The notes: generated by a model not told the origin, from the letters alone. A DNA stretch of 9,787 bases from Robiginitomaculum sp. (GCA_021647805.1 JAKITZ010000082.1:1-9787); one strand, 5' to 3'. Shown: positions 1-7,262, counted from the first letter of the stretch. Numbers and translations are program-made.

Positions 1-482
1 GTGCGGATCACACCGTCTTTCAAATCGACTTTGGTTACATCACCAATATCAACCATTGGATTGTCTAGCCGGTAATCAACACCTAACCCGACCTCGCCAT
101 CTTTTAGTTCTGCTTCGGCCAGTGCAGAATAAATTTCTGGCTCGACCAAATGATCACACATGCAAAGATAAAAATCCTTATGCAGTAATGGAGCCGCCGC
201 CAAAACAGAAAGGCCGTTTTCCTTTAAGAAGTTTGGATTAAATACGGTGGAAATATTCCAACCTTTATTGGCTGATAATTGCTCAAGGAAGCCTGTAAGT
301 TCTTCGGCACGATAGCCGGTAACCACAACAAAGTTCTCAATGCCGCCAGATATGGCGCTTTGCATTGCGTGTTCAATTAAAGTCGTTCCCGCCAATTCGA
401 TTAATGGCTTGCTTTGCCCAAGTCCTTTGATGCGGGTTCCTTGCCCAGCGGCAACTATCAGGCAGTCAGTAACTTTAGCCAT
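1..482 (-). CDS. Inositol-1-phosphate cytidylyltransferase-like nucleotidyltransferase (partial, C-terminus beyond window)
   Basis: The first 160 residues of a MobA/GlmU-type nucleotidyltransferase are present; the rest lies beyond the left edge. Visible are the nucleotide-binding loop LIVAAGQGTRI (residues 8-18), the following K25-P26 pair, FNPNFLKENGLSVLAA (81-96) and a metal-binding type Asp in CMCDH (D110). A DIGDVTKV stretch (145-152) resembles the part of sugar-phosphate and inositol-phosphate cytidylyltransferases that precedes the product-binding half. These enzymes join a phosphorylated alcohol or sugar to an NTP and release pyrophosphate. The family assignment is firm. Inositol-1-phosphate as substrate is inferred from resemblance to the cytidylyltransferase half of archaeal and bacterial IPCT/DIPPS enzymes and from the inositol-phosphate synthase and CDP-alcohol transferase in the same operon. 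Choline-phosphate or a sugar phosphate remains possible. The start ATG at 482 overlaps the last 8 bases of the exporter gene, and an AAGGA lies 10 nt upstream of it. Confidence 0.85.
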   Translation of the reverse strand, partial: MAKVTDCLIVAAGQGTRIKGLGQSKPLIELAGTTLIEHAMQSAISGGIENFVVVTGYRAEELTGFLEQLSANKGWNISTVFNPNFLKENGLSVLAAAPLLHKDFYLCMCDHLVEPEIYSALAEAELKDGEVGLGVDYRLDNPMVDIGDVTKVDLKDGVIR

Positions 483-2925
483 TGGAGGCTTGTCCTTTTT
501 TGTTTTTTGTTTTGCCAAATGCTTCGAGCAAAACCGGTAGTAATGACCACGTCATGATAAGGCAGGCGGTAAAGCCAATGATCGCCAACAGTCCCATTGA
601 GCGCAAACCGCCCATAGAAGCCGTTACCATGCCGCCAAACCCCAACAAGGTCGTAAGGGTGGTAATTACTGCGGCTCTGCCCGTGGTATTCATTATTTGG
701 CGGATATTGGCTTTTGCCCCGGCCAGTTTGAAACGGTGATAAATGTGGATACTGTTGTCGACGGAAAGTCCGATCAATGAGGGCAAAATAACCATATTCA
801 TTATTGACAATTTTGGCCCAAAGGCTCCCATAATACCAACGGTTACCAAAACCCCCAAGATCGGCGGAGTTAATACAATCAACGCGCCGCTAATTGAGCG
901 GATAAATACAAAAACCAATATTGTCGTGACTAATAATACTAATAAAATGGCCTTTATTGCATCGGCTTTCATTAAAGCTAGCATTTCAACAAACACAAAG
1001 CCTTCCGAAGCACTGCTATAGGTTTTGCCGTTGACGGTAATGTTGGCTGCATCATCATAAAACAGTTTAGCAACGGCGCTGTCGTTCATGCTTACTGAAT
1101 TATAGACATACATCAAATAACCCGGTTCATCATCAACCCCGACATAGGCTCTACGCAAAGTCGGCGGCAAATCAGAAATGTTTAGATCTTCTATCGACAA
1201 ATATCTTCCGACGGATTGGAATTTTCCAGGCGATAAACCGCGCAAAGCAATGGCACGCTTTTCAAGGCGGTTGATCACTTCTAGTCGGTTCTTTTGGTCT
1301 TGCTGGTCAGGAACAAAATCAAGCAAAGACGATGCTTTTTTTATCGTCGGTGTTTCTGTATCCGATTTGATCAATTGTTTGAAATATTGATCAACTGCTT
1401 GTAATTCTTCAAATGTTTCAACAACAATAATCGCTCTATCGTGGCCATCGGGAAACACTTCTTGTACTTGTTTGTTGGCGATTTGTAATGCGAGCGGTTG
1501 TTTGGCTTCCAAGTTTTTGAAGTTTCGTTCAAAGGCAACTTGCGGCGCAAAAACCAACGCGAACACCAGCACTATTACTGCGCCACCTAGAATAAACCTT
1601 TGTTGACTTTTCCTCTCGGTGTGCTGCTGTTTTTCTTTCTTCAGTAAATGTTGTCCTGATTTGCTGGTATTCCAGAAACCGGTTTTTTCCATTAAAACCA
1701 CTAAAGCTGGGAACACCGTGTACATGGAAACAAAAATTAGCAACACACCGGATCCAGCAATAAACCCAAACTCTGTAAATGCTCTAAAATCAGTTAGCAT
1801 TAACGAGAAAAACCCGGTGGAGGTCGTAAGAGCGGCAATTAACGAGGCTGCACCGGTTTGAGTGATAAGGGCGATCAAGGCTTGCTCAATACTGCTGCCG
1901 CCGCGTCGTTCTTCACGATAGCGGCTAAAATTATGTATCCCAAAATCAATCCCTAATCCGAATAAGATCAAGATTAAAAATATCGTGATAAGGTTTAAGC
2001 CGCCAACCACTAATGTGGTAACGCCCATCGCCCAAACAATACCAATGATTAGCGGAATAAATATTGCCGGTATGGCAATTAAGCTGCGGAATGAGAAAAT
2101 AATCAACAGCGTGATCAATGAAATAGAGCCGATCAGTCCTAGTTTCAAGTCACCAACTATCGAGTCAAATTGCGCCACCTTATTGGCAATACGTCCGGCA
2201 ACACCAACTTGTAATTGGTCTTTTTGCGGCTCGGCCATTAGTTTATTTAATACCCGGTTTGTATCGTCAACCATACGCTTTGAATCCGATAAAGAATCAA
2301 GGCCGTTGTTTGGCCAAATCACCAAGACCATGGTTAATTGGTCTTCGGAGACAAAGAAATGCTTGGTTACTGGTTCGGCGTTATCATCAGAGGCGAATTC
2401 ATCAAGAAATCGCGATTTTATCACGGCTTGGGAATTGCCCTCAAGGTTTTCATTGCGCAATGTAAGTGGAACACCAGTGCCTATCTCGTCTGAAATCGCT
2501 TGGGCTATTAAGTTTGGATAAGCGGCCTCAACTTCGGCCTCCATTTCCAGTAATTGATCCATTTCTAGCAGTAATAATTTATGGGATTCAATAACATCGA
2601 TGTTTTCGAAATACTGGCTGGACTGCACCCAATCATGCTGGTTAATTTCGGACTGAACCAATTGGATAAAATGCATAGTGGTTTCTGGTGATTGAGAATT
2701 TACAACTACTTGCAACGACGCAAAACTACCGGTTTTCTGTAGAGCAGTATTTAGCGTTTGAACACTGACCGCGCCTTGTGGCATTAAGGCTTCGAGGCGG
2801 GTTGAAACAGAGATGTTTTTTGCTTGCCCAAAGGCAATGACAGTTATGATAGCTGCCAATACTAAAACAGGTATATAGAATTTATAGACTGTTTTTGCCC
2901 AAATTTCTGCGGCGCTTTTTAACAT
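475..2925 (-). CDS. RND/MMPL-family exporter, HpnN-like, probable lipid transporter
   Basis: This 816-residue inner-membrane protein has the internally duplicated RND layout. There is one N-terminal membrane segment (about 17-34), a large periplasmic domain (about 35-260) and a five-helix block (about 262-412). A second anchor (about 443-461), a second periplasmic domain (about 462-655) and a second helix block (about 656-802) follow. Each half carries the family signature in its fourth helix: FGLGIDFGIHNFSRYREE (322-339) and LIGLSVDNSIHIYHRFK (717-733). D327 and D723 are candidate proton-relay residues. The size and the sterol-sensing-like helix blocks fit MMPL/HpnN proteins, whose characterised members move lipids such as hopanoids and mycolates out of the inner membrane with proton-motive force. 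The substrate here is not visible. The inositol operon suggests a phosphoinositol lipid. It lies 31 bp after the flippase gene, with only a weak AGG Shine-Dalgarno, and overlaps the next gene by 8 bp. Confidence 0.9.
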   Translation of the reverse strand: MLKSAAEIWAKTVYKFYIPVLVLAAIITVIAFGQAKNISVSTRLEALMPQGAVSVQTLNTALQKTGSFASLQVVVNSQSPETTMHFIQLVQSEINQHDWVQSSQYFENIDVIESHKLLLLEMDQLLEMEAEVEAAYPNLIAQAISDEIGTGVPLTLRNENLEGNSQAVIKSRFLDEFASDDNAEPVTKHFFVSEDQLTMVLVIWPNNGLDSLSDSKRMVDDTNRVLNKLMAEPQKDQLQVGVAGRIANKVAQFDSIVGDLKLGLIGSISLITLLIIFSFRSLIAIPAIFIPLIIGIVWAMGVTTLVVGGLNLITIFLILILFGLGIDFGIHNFSRYREERRGGSSIEQALIALITQTGAASLIAALTTSTGFFSLMLTDFRAFTEFGFIAGSGVLLIFVSMYTVFPALVVLMEKTGFWNTSKSGQHLLKKEKQQHTERKSQQRFILGGAVIVLVFALVFAPQVAFERNFKNLEAKQPLALQIANKQVQEVFPDGHDRAIIVVETFEELQAVDQYFKQLIKSDTETPTIKKASSLLDFVPDQQDQKNRLEVINRLEKRAIALRGLSPGKFQSVGRYLSIEDLNISDLPPTLRRAYVGVDDEPGYLMYVYNSVSMNDSAVAKLFYDDAANITVNGKTYSSASEGFVFVEMLALMKADAIKAILLVLLVTTILVFVFIRSISGALIVLTPPILGVLVTVGIMGAFGPKLSIMNMVILPSLIGLSVDNSIHIYHRFKLAGAKANIRQIMNTTGRAAVITTLTTLLGFGGMVTASMGGLRSMGLLAIIGFTACLIMTWSLLPVLLEAFGKTKNKKGQASNG

Positions 2926-2956
2926 GATCGCGCCTGTTTATAATGTGTAAATTGGC

Positions 2957-4456
2957 TCATTTATTGGCTCTTCTCGTTCTCTTTTCCCGGCGGCGTTTTT
3001 GTTTTATAGCGCGTAATAATATTCGATCTGATTTAGATAGGCCAAACTTCCTTATCAGCAAAACATAACAAATGATTGTCAGTATAACAATAAGTGTTGT
3101 TATCCACCATTGTTCAGGGGCAATCAAAAACTTTGCAGCTATAAGCACCAATGCCATGATGATCGACAATACCAAAGGCAATATGTAACTGGTATTTATT
3201 ACATTGATTTGTAATCGTGACTTTAGCATGACCAATCGCCCGATGCTTAAACACAATATAGCAATTAAGAAACCAAATGCCGCGCCTTCAATTCCCCAAA
3301 GCTTCGATAAAACGGCAATTAACACTAACTCGATTACCAGTGTTATTACTATTAAGGTCGGCGGGATTTTCGGGTTGGCAAATACCAAGGGGGTTTCTGT
3401 TGTAATGAATGTTCCGTCAATTAGCTCGGCAAACAGAATTATTCCCAATACCAAGCCACCGCTTGCGAACACTGGATTAAACCATGATAAAACAAAGTCT
3501 CCGAAAATCACTATCGGAATAGTTATCGCGACCTGAATAACAAATATCCAGCGGCAAATACCGATTAAATTGGCCTTGATACTCGAAGCATCGAAACGGT
3601 TGTGCAGGCGCGCAATAACCGGGGAAATCATCGGTTCAAACAGTGTGTTCACTCTTTGTGGAACTGTGGCTAATTGCTGCACCATATAATAAATTCCGAC
3701 ACCAGAGCTAGGTACAAACAAGGCCAAGATTAAAATATCGATCCGGCGTAACATCATCACCCCTAAATCGGTAATGCCGACGGGAATGCTTTTTTTAGGG
3801 ATTGCCAGACAGTTCTTAAGTTGTGGTGTGGCTTGTAAAAGGTTTGCTAGCCCATAAGTTTTAAGTAAACCATAGCCAACAGTTGTGGCTAGTATACTTA
3901 CCGATCCGACATAAGCGAGCACTAGGCCACCTTTGATTATGTCAGCCCAAAATAGTAATAAAGTTATGGTCAAAAAGCCCCATGGCTCGTTAAAGCCACG
4001 AGCCCAAACGTCCCATTTGATGATCCGCTTGTGTTTTATCGCAGTTAATGCAACTTCGGTAAAAGCGATCGCGGGTACTGCAATAAACAAAAATGGTAAT
4101 AATTTTTCGTGTCCAGGAACAAGTATTGGCCACAAAAATATCAAGATAATCGATAACCCAAAACTTACCACCAACACTACGATTATGGCCTCGACTACCC
4201 TTTGCGCTTCGCTTAAACCTTGTTCAACATTATAACTAAGCATATCAAGTAAAGAGCGTTTTAATCCCAATACGCCGATGGCTGCTGTTATTTCCGCGAT
4301 CGCTGCGGTTAAGCCTAATATTCCAAATTCGGTTGCTCCGAACAAACGTCCAGCCACCAAAACCACTAAAATGCGGGCAATAAGTCTACCGCCAAAGCCA
4401 AATAATAATGCTGCGGCACCGCGCAAAATATCTCTGGTATCGGTTATGGCGCTCAT
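2957..4456 (-). CDS. Wzx/MVF-superfamily polysaccharide or lipid flippase
   Basis: This 499-residue polytopic membrane protein has roughly twelve to fourteen hydrophobic segments and a highly basic C-terminal tail (KQKRRREKRTRRANK). The opening (RDILRGAAALLFGFGGRL, residues 8-24, leading to GATEFGILGL at 40-49) is typical of the first helices of oligosaccharide flippases. A charged RRIDILIL motif (237-244) followed by VGIYYMVQQLA (253-263) is typical of the helix 7 region in MOP/MVF transporters. Characterised relatives (Wzx, MurJ) flip lipid-linked sugars across the inner membrane. No glycosyltransferase or polymerase is visible nearby, so a phosphoinositol lipid or lipid-linked intermediate is a reasonable but unproven cargo. 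Its ATG overlaps the stop of the CDP-alcohol transferase gene by 4 bp (ATGA), which implies translational coupling; there is no clear Shine-Dalgarno of its own. Confidence 0.88.
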   Translation of the reverse strand: MSAITDTRDILRGAAALLFGFGGRLIARILVVLVAGRLFGATEFGILGLTAAIAEITAAIGVLGLKRSLLDMLSYNVEQGLSEAQRVVEAIIVVLVVSFGLSIILIFLWPILVPGHEKLLPFLFIAVPAIAFTEVALTAIKHKRIIKWDVWARGFNEPWGFLTITLLLFWADIIKGGLVLAYVGSVSILATTVGYGLLKTYGLANLLQATPQLKNCLAIPKKSIPVGITDLGVMMLRRIDILILALFVPSSGVGIYYMVQQLATVPQRVNTLFEPMISPVIARLHNRFDASSIKANLIGICRWIFVIQVAITIPIVIFGDFVLSWFNPVFASGGLVLGIILFAELIDGTFITTETPLVFANPKIPPTLIVITLVIELVLIAVLSKLWGIEGAAFGFLIAILCLSIGRLVMLKSRLQINVINTSYILPLVLSIIMALVLIAAKFLIAPEQWWITTLIVILTIICYVLLIRKFGLSKSDRILLRAIKQKRRREKRTRRANK

Positions 4457-5322
4457 TGTTCAAGGGCTTGTTGTTTTGAGACTATTTTGTTTTCCGTATA
4501 TCGTTCAAAAAATAATAACCCGATAAATACCAAATTAAGTCCGATTATTTCAATTAAGAAATATAATTCAGGGCGGCCAAACAGTGCCGTAATTGCCAAT
4601 AAAATTGTCCGGTTATTGGCATTTAACAGCCCCCATGCGCGAACCAGTGGAACGGTTTGTGCGGCAATTCGTTGGTTTATTTTCGGATTATTATTGGGAT
4701 TATTTTCTTGTAAGTAGTCATCAAGCGGCGAGGTTTTGGTTGCCGATAGTTTCTGCACTGCGTCATAGGTTTTGGCTAATAATGATTTTTTTCCTAAGAC
4801 CTCGTGTAATTCCTTGGCTATTGTCTCGCGCTCTAATCCCTTTAATCGACGATGATACTTTTGTCGCCTTTCCTCATAAGCTGCGGACTGAAGGGCATGG
4901 CTGATTGCTGCAGCTATGGCTAATAGCCAAACAGTATTAGAGCTGCCAGTGCTAAGCAGATAAAACACAAACCCGAAATAAACACTGGCAAATACCAAAT
5001 GGTCGCAAACCCCATCAATGATACGCCCCAAAGAGCTGGTGGAGTTGGTGGCTCTGGCGATACGGCCATCTGCACCATCAAGCACATGCCATATAAACAT
5101 GCAGACAAAACCTGCAAAAGCATATACCCAATTGCTTTGGTGAAAATAAAATAATCCTGCGGCCAAACCAAAGCCAAGGCCGGTTACTGATACTGCATTG
5201 GCACTGATTTTTAGTGGCAATGCCAGCTTAACCACCGCGTTTGAAAGCGGGTGGACAATAAATCGGTTGGAATAATCCTCTATTGAAAGAGGTCGTCCAT
5301 ATTGTTTGGCATCCTGTTTCAT
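4453..5322 (-). CDS. CDP-alcohol phosphatidyltransferase (candidate phosphoinositol transferase)
   Basis: This 289-residue membrane enzyme is of the CDP-alcohol phosphotransferase family. The full catalytic signature is intact: D82-x2-D85-G86-x2-A89-R90-x8-G99-x3-D103-x3-D107. The aspartates coordinate metal and D107 is the expected catalytic base. The N-terminus (PLSNAVVKLALPLKISANAV, 25-44) has the usual amphipathic helix and first membrane span. Between the fourth and fifth spans lies a hydrophilic stretch (about 149-220) rich in R, K, E and N, longer than the loops of typical PgsA/PssA enzymes. Family members swap CMP for an alcohol. This one could use CDP-diacylglycerol with inositol phosphate, or CDP-inositol with a lipid or inositol-phosphate acceptor. 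The cytidylyltransferase in the operon favours the second. The start is supported by GGAAGG (minus strand, 5335-5330) 7 nt before the ATG. It follows the inositol-phosphate synthase by 72 bp. Confidence 0.92.
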   Translation of the reverse strand: MKQDAKQYGRPLSIEDYSNRFIVHPLSNAVVKLALPLKISANAVSVTGLGFGLAAGLFYFHQSNWVYAFAGFVCMFIWHVLDGADGRIARATNSTSSLGRIIDGVCDHLVFASVYFGFVFYLLSTGSSNTVWLLAIAAAISHALQSAAYEERRQKYHRRLKGLERETIAKELHEVLGKKSLLAKTYDAVQKLSATKTSPLDDYLQENNPNNNPKINQRIAAQTVPLVRAWGLLNANNRTILLAITALFGRPELYFLIEIIGLNLVFIGLLFFERYTENKIVSKQQALEQ

Positions 5323-5394
5323 TTTGAAGCCTTCCAGTGCGGGTTCTGATCGTCAAGAGATACGCAATTCTTAGCGGTCAGAGAATAGCAGCCG

Positions 5395-6501
5395 TTACCG
5401 GTTCTGGATAAAGTCTTCAGTTTTTTGGTAAGCAACTTCGTCGGTAAATTGTACCGGCGGGTGTTTGCAGAAGAACGAAGATGCGGCTTCTAGCGGGCCA
5501 CCAATACCGCGATCAAGAGCCACTTTGGCACAACGGATCATGTCGATAGCAACACCGGCAGAATTAGGGCTGTCTTCTACTGATAGACGTAATTCAAGGT
5601 GCATTGGTACATTACCAAACAAGCGACCTTCCATGCGAATAAAGGCTACTTTGTTATCATTTTGCCACGCGACATAGTCTGATGGGCCGACGTGAATGTG
5701 TTCGTCTTCCATACGATCTGCAACAACAGCTTGTACTGCTTCGGTTTTGGAGATTTTTTTTGACTTCAGGCGTTGCTGGTTTTTCATATTTAAGAAATCA
5801 GTGTTGCCACCAGTGTTCAGCTGGTAAGTGTTGTCCAATGGTACACCGCGTTTAGCAAACAAATCGGTGAGAACCCGGTGAACAATGGTAGCGCCCAATT
5901 GTGATTTAATATCATCACCAATGATCGGAACACCGGCATCGGTAAAGCGTTTTGCCCAAACAGGATCAGATGCAATAAATACCGGGATATTGTTTACAAA
6001 AGCTACACCGGCTTCAAGAGCGCACTCAGCATAAAACTCAGTGGCTTTTTGGCTACCAACCGGTAAATAGCTGGTCAGTACGTCAACTTGCCCTTCTTTA
6101 AGGGCGAGAATAACATCTTCTTTGGTTGCTTGTGCGGCATCTGATGGCAAGAACGTGCGATCATCATTATAGCTATTCATGTGATCGGAATAACCGTCAA
6201 GAATACAGCCCATTTGTACTTTTACGCCCATATTCGGCACATCTTCATGGAAAACCTTGGTGCAATTTGGTTTAGCAAAAATTGCTTCCGAGATGTCTTT
6301 GCCAACTTTTCTTTTATCAATATCAAAAGCGACAGTAACATGTAGGTCGCGTGGATGATAACCATCTAATGTCTCATGCATTAAGCCAGCCGCGTCATTA
6401 GAGTTCTTTTGGCCGTAATAATATATGCCCTGGACTAATGAACTGGAGCAATTACCCATGCCCACAATCGCTACATTAATATTTTTAGTCCCGTTTTTCA
6501 T
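5395..6501 (-). CDS. ino1: myo-Inositol-1-phosphate synthase, actinobacterial type
   Basis: This 368-residue NAD-dependent cytosolic enzyme isomerises glucose-6-phosphate to myo-inositol-1-phosphate, the first committed step to inositol compounds. The N-terminal Rossmann motif is VAIVGMGNCSSSLVQG (10-25). Further family blocks are SYLPVGS (144-150), FIASDPVWAKRFTDAGVPI (175-193), GDDIKSQLGATIVHR (195-209) with the active-site lysine region, GGNTDFLNM (231-239), KSKKISKT (246-253) and DSPNSAG (310-316). Its length and these blocks match the short form known from Mycobacterium Ino1 (recalled, not aligned) rather than the roughly 530-residue eukaryotic form. It is the first gene of the minus-strand operon. 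A GGAG (minus strand, 6515-6512) lies 10 nt before the ATG. No -10/-35 pair upstream of it is convincing. The enzyme is uncommon in Proteobacteria, so horizontal acquisition is possible, although base composition does not stand out by eye. Confidence 0.96.
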   Translation of the reverse strand: MKNGTKNINVAIVGMGNCSSSLVQGIYYYGQKNSNDAAGLMHETLDGYHPRDLHVTVAFDIDKRKVGKDISEAIFAKPNCTKVFHEDVPNMGVKVQMGCILDGYSDHMNSYNDDRTFLPSDAAQATKEDVILALKEGQVDVLTSYLPVGSQKATEFYAECALEAGVAFVNNIPVFIASDPVWAKRFTDAGVPIIGDDIKSQLGATIVHRVLTDLFAKRGVPLDNTYQLNTGGNTDFLNMKNQQRLKSKKISKTEAVQAVVADRMEDEHIHVGPSDYVAWQNDNKVAFIRMEGRLFGNVPMHLELRLSVEDSPNSAGVAIDMIRCAKVALDRGIGGPLEAASSFFCKHPPVQFTDEVAYQKTEDFIQNR

Positions 6502-6690
6502 CTTTGGTGATCTCCACGTATAAATCTTGTATATGTAATGCGGGTAAGCGTTGCCTTGGCCGCATAGGTTACTGTTTTTCTCGAATTTGATTACCGGCGT
6601 TGTCTAGTATCCGCTGGGAAATGGTTATGTGTCTGTTGTTATTTCCTTTAAGTATTCAAGTTCGTGTTTGGTTAAATAATGTCGCCGAGT

Positions 6691-6718
6691 GAGCCATTAT
6701 TTGATGAATGATCGGCTC
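6691..6718. other. Imperfect hairpin (11-bp stem, 5-nt loop)
   Basis: GAGCCATTATT (6691-6701) pairs with AATGAT and GGCTC (6707-6712 and 6714-6718) around a TGATG loop, with one bulged C at 6713 and one G-T pair. No U-run follows on either strand, so it is not a standard intrinsic terminator. It lies about 190 bp upstream of the inositol-phosphate synthase start and could belong to that operon's leader or be a protein-binding site. Confidence 0.5.
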
Positions 6719-6832
6719 TTATAAAGACTTACCGAAGGAATTCGATCAAAAAAAACTACAATAGCAGTAAAATTTTTATGACGGTATATGACGAGAGGAA
6801 TGTTGTATTATCGATAAACGGGTTTTTACGGG

Positions 6833-6858
6833 GGCGGTTTTAGTTGATGAAAACCGTC
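6833..6858. other. Hairpin (9-bp stem, 8-nt loop)
   Basis: GGCGGTTTT (6833-6841) and AAAACCGTC (6850-6858) are complementary along 9 bp with one G-T pair, around an AGTTGATG loop. Neither strand has a U-tract immediately after the stem, so I do not call a terminator. TTGATGA in this loop partly matches the loop region of the hairpin at 6691-6718 (TTGATGAA), which may be coincidence. Confidence 0.5.
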
Positions 6859-6894
6859 AAATACCACTAAAGGCGTGTTATCGAAAAGAAAATT

Positions 6895-6955
6895 GAAACT
6901 GCATCGCTATTAATCACAAAACCACAAATGTGTGTCGTATGCGATTATTCGTTTC
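6895..6955. repeat. Nested inverted repeat
   Basis: Three concentric short inverted repeats occur: GAAAC (6895-6899) with GTTTC (6951-6955), ATCGC (6903-6907) with GCGAT (6941-6945), and CACA (6923-6926) with TGTG (6929-6932). The arms are short and the internal loops uneven, so an RNA fold is only suggested. It may be part of an untranslated leader, a small RNA or nothing. Confidence 0.3.
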
Positions 6956-7002
6956 AACTTCTGCTAAACCTAGACCGGCCCTCCTTATGCCGAGATAGCT
7001 CC

Positions 7003-7032
7003 ATAGAGTATTACTCCTCGTGCCAGAGTCAA
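7003..7032 (-). promoter_or_regulatory. Possible minus-strand promoter with an overlapping GANTC site
   Basis: On the minus strand TTGACT (7032-7027) is a good -35 hexamer. TACTCT (7010-7005) sits 16 bp downstream and is a weak -10. The -35 overlaps GACTC (7030-7026), a GANTC site of the kind methylated by CcrM in many Alphaproteobacteria. It points toward the inositol operon but lies about 500 bp from its first start codon, so it would give a long leader or a separate short transcript. Confidence is low because the -10 is poor. Confidence 0.2.
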
Positions 7033-7180
7033 CACAAGATTTGTAAGAATTACCGCGCTTTTGCAGGCTTGGGTTATGGTTCTGGTCGCGTTTTCTCTTT
7101 ACGCGTGAGTAATGGCAATGTTTCACCTCTTATGTGTTTCATTGTGCGAGCTTTGGCGGCTTTAGGTTGGTTATTTACCT

Positions 7181-7216
7181 TGCATTCATTACTAAGTGGA
7201 ATAATGCATTTGCATT
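7181..7216. promoter_or_regulatory. TGCATT repeats with perfect AATGCA-TT-TGCATT inverted repeat
   Basis: AATGCA (7203-7208) and TGCATT (7211-7216) form a perfect 6-bp inverted repeat with a 2-bp spacer. Another TGCATT lies at 7181-7186, exactly 30 bp (about three helical turns) before the last copy. This layout looks like a dimer-binding operator upstream of mraZ. The regulator is not identifiable from sequence. Confidence 0.35.
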
Positions 7217-7225
7217 CTATCCACA
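7217..7225 (+). promoter_or_regulatory. DnaA-box-like 9-mer, one mismatch
   Basis: CTATCCACA differs from the consensus TTATCCACA only at the first base. It abuts the inverted repeat ending at 7216 and faces a better box at 7254-7262. Functional binding is unproven. Confidence 0.3.
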
Positions 7226-7253
7226 GATGTTCGTTTTTTGTTCCTGTATAGAC

Positions 7254-7262
7254 TGTGTATAA
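7254..7262 (-). promoter_or_regulatory. DnaA box (TTATACACA on the minus strand)
   Basis: TGTGTATAA on the plus strand reads TTATACACA on the minus strand, a full match to the TTATNCACA consensus. It overlaps TATAAA (7258-7263), a possible -10 element for mraZ with a poor -35 (TTTTTG, 7235-7240, 17-bp spacer). DnaA binding here could affect mraZ transcription. A single 9-mer can occur by chance. Confidence 0.35.

Noticed and set aside
1985..2521. Plus-strand open frame of 178 codons opposite the RND exporter
   Set aside because: It is antisense to a well-supported gene with conserved motifs, has no ribosome site and no family features.
6831..6858. Intrinsic terminator at the 9-bp hairpin
   Set aside because: There is no run of T after the stem on either strand, and no gene ends just before it.
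6928..7251. Plus-strand open frame of 107 codons in the intergenic region
   Set aside because: No ribosome site, no recognisable motif, cysteine- and serine-rich mixed composition, and it overlaps the regulatory repeats and DnaA-like boxes. It reads as a chance frame.
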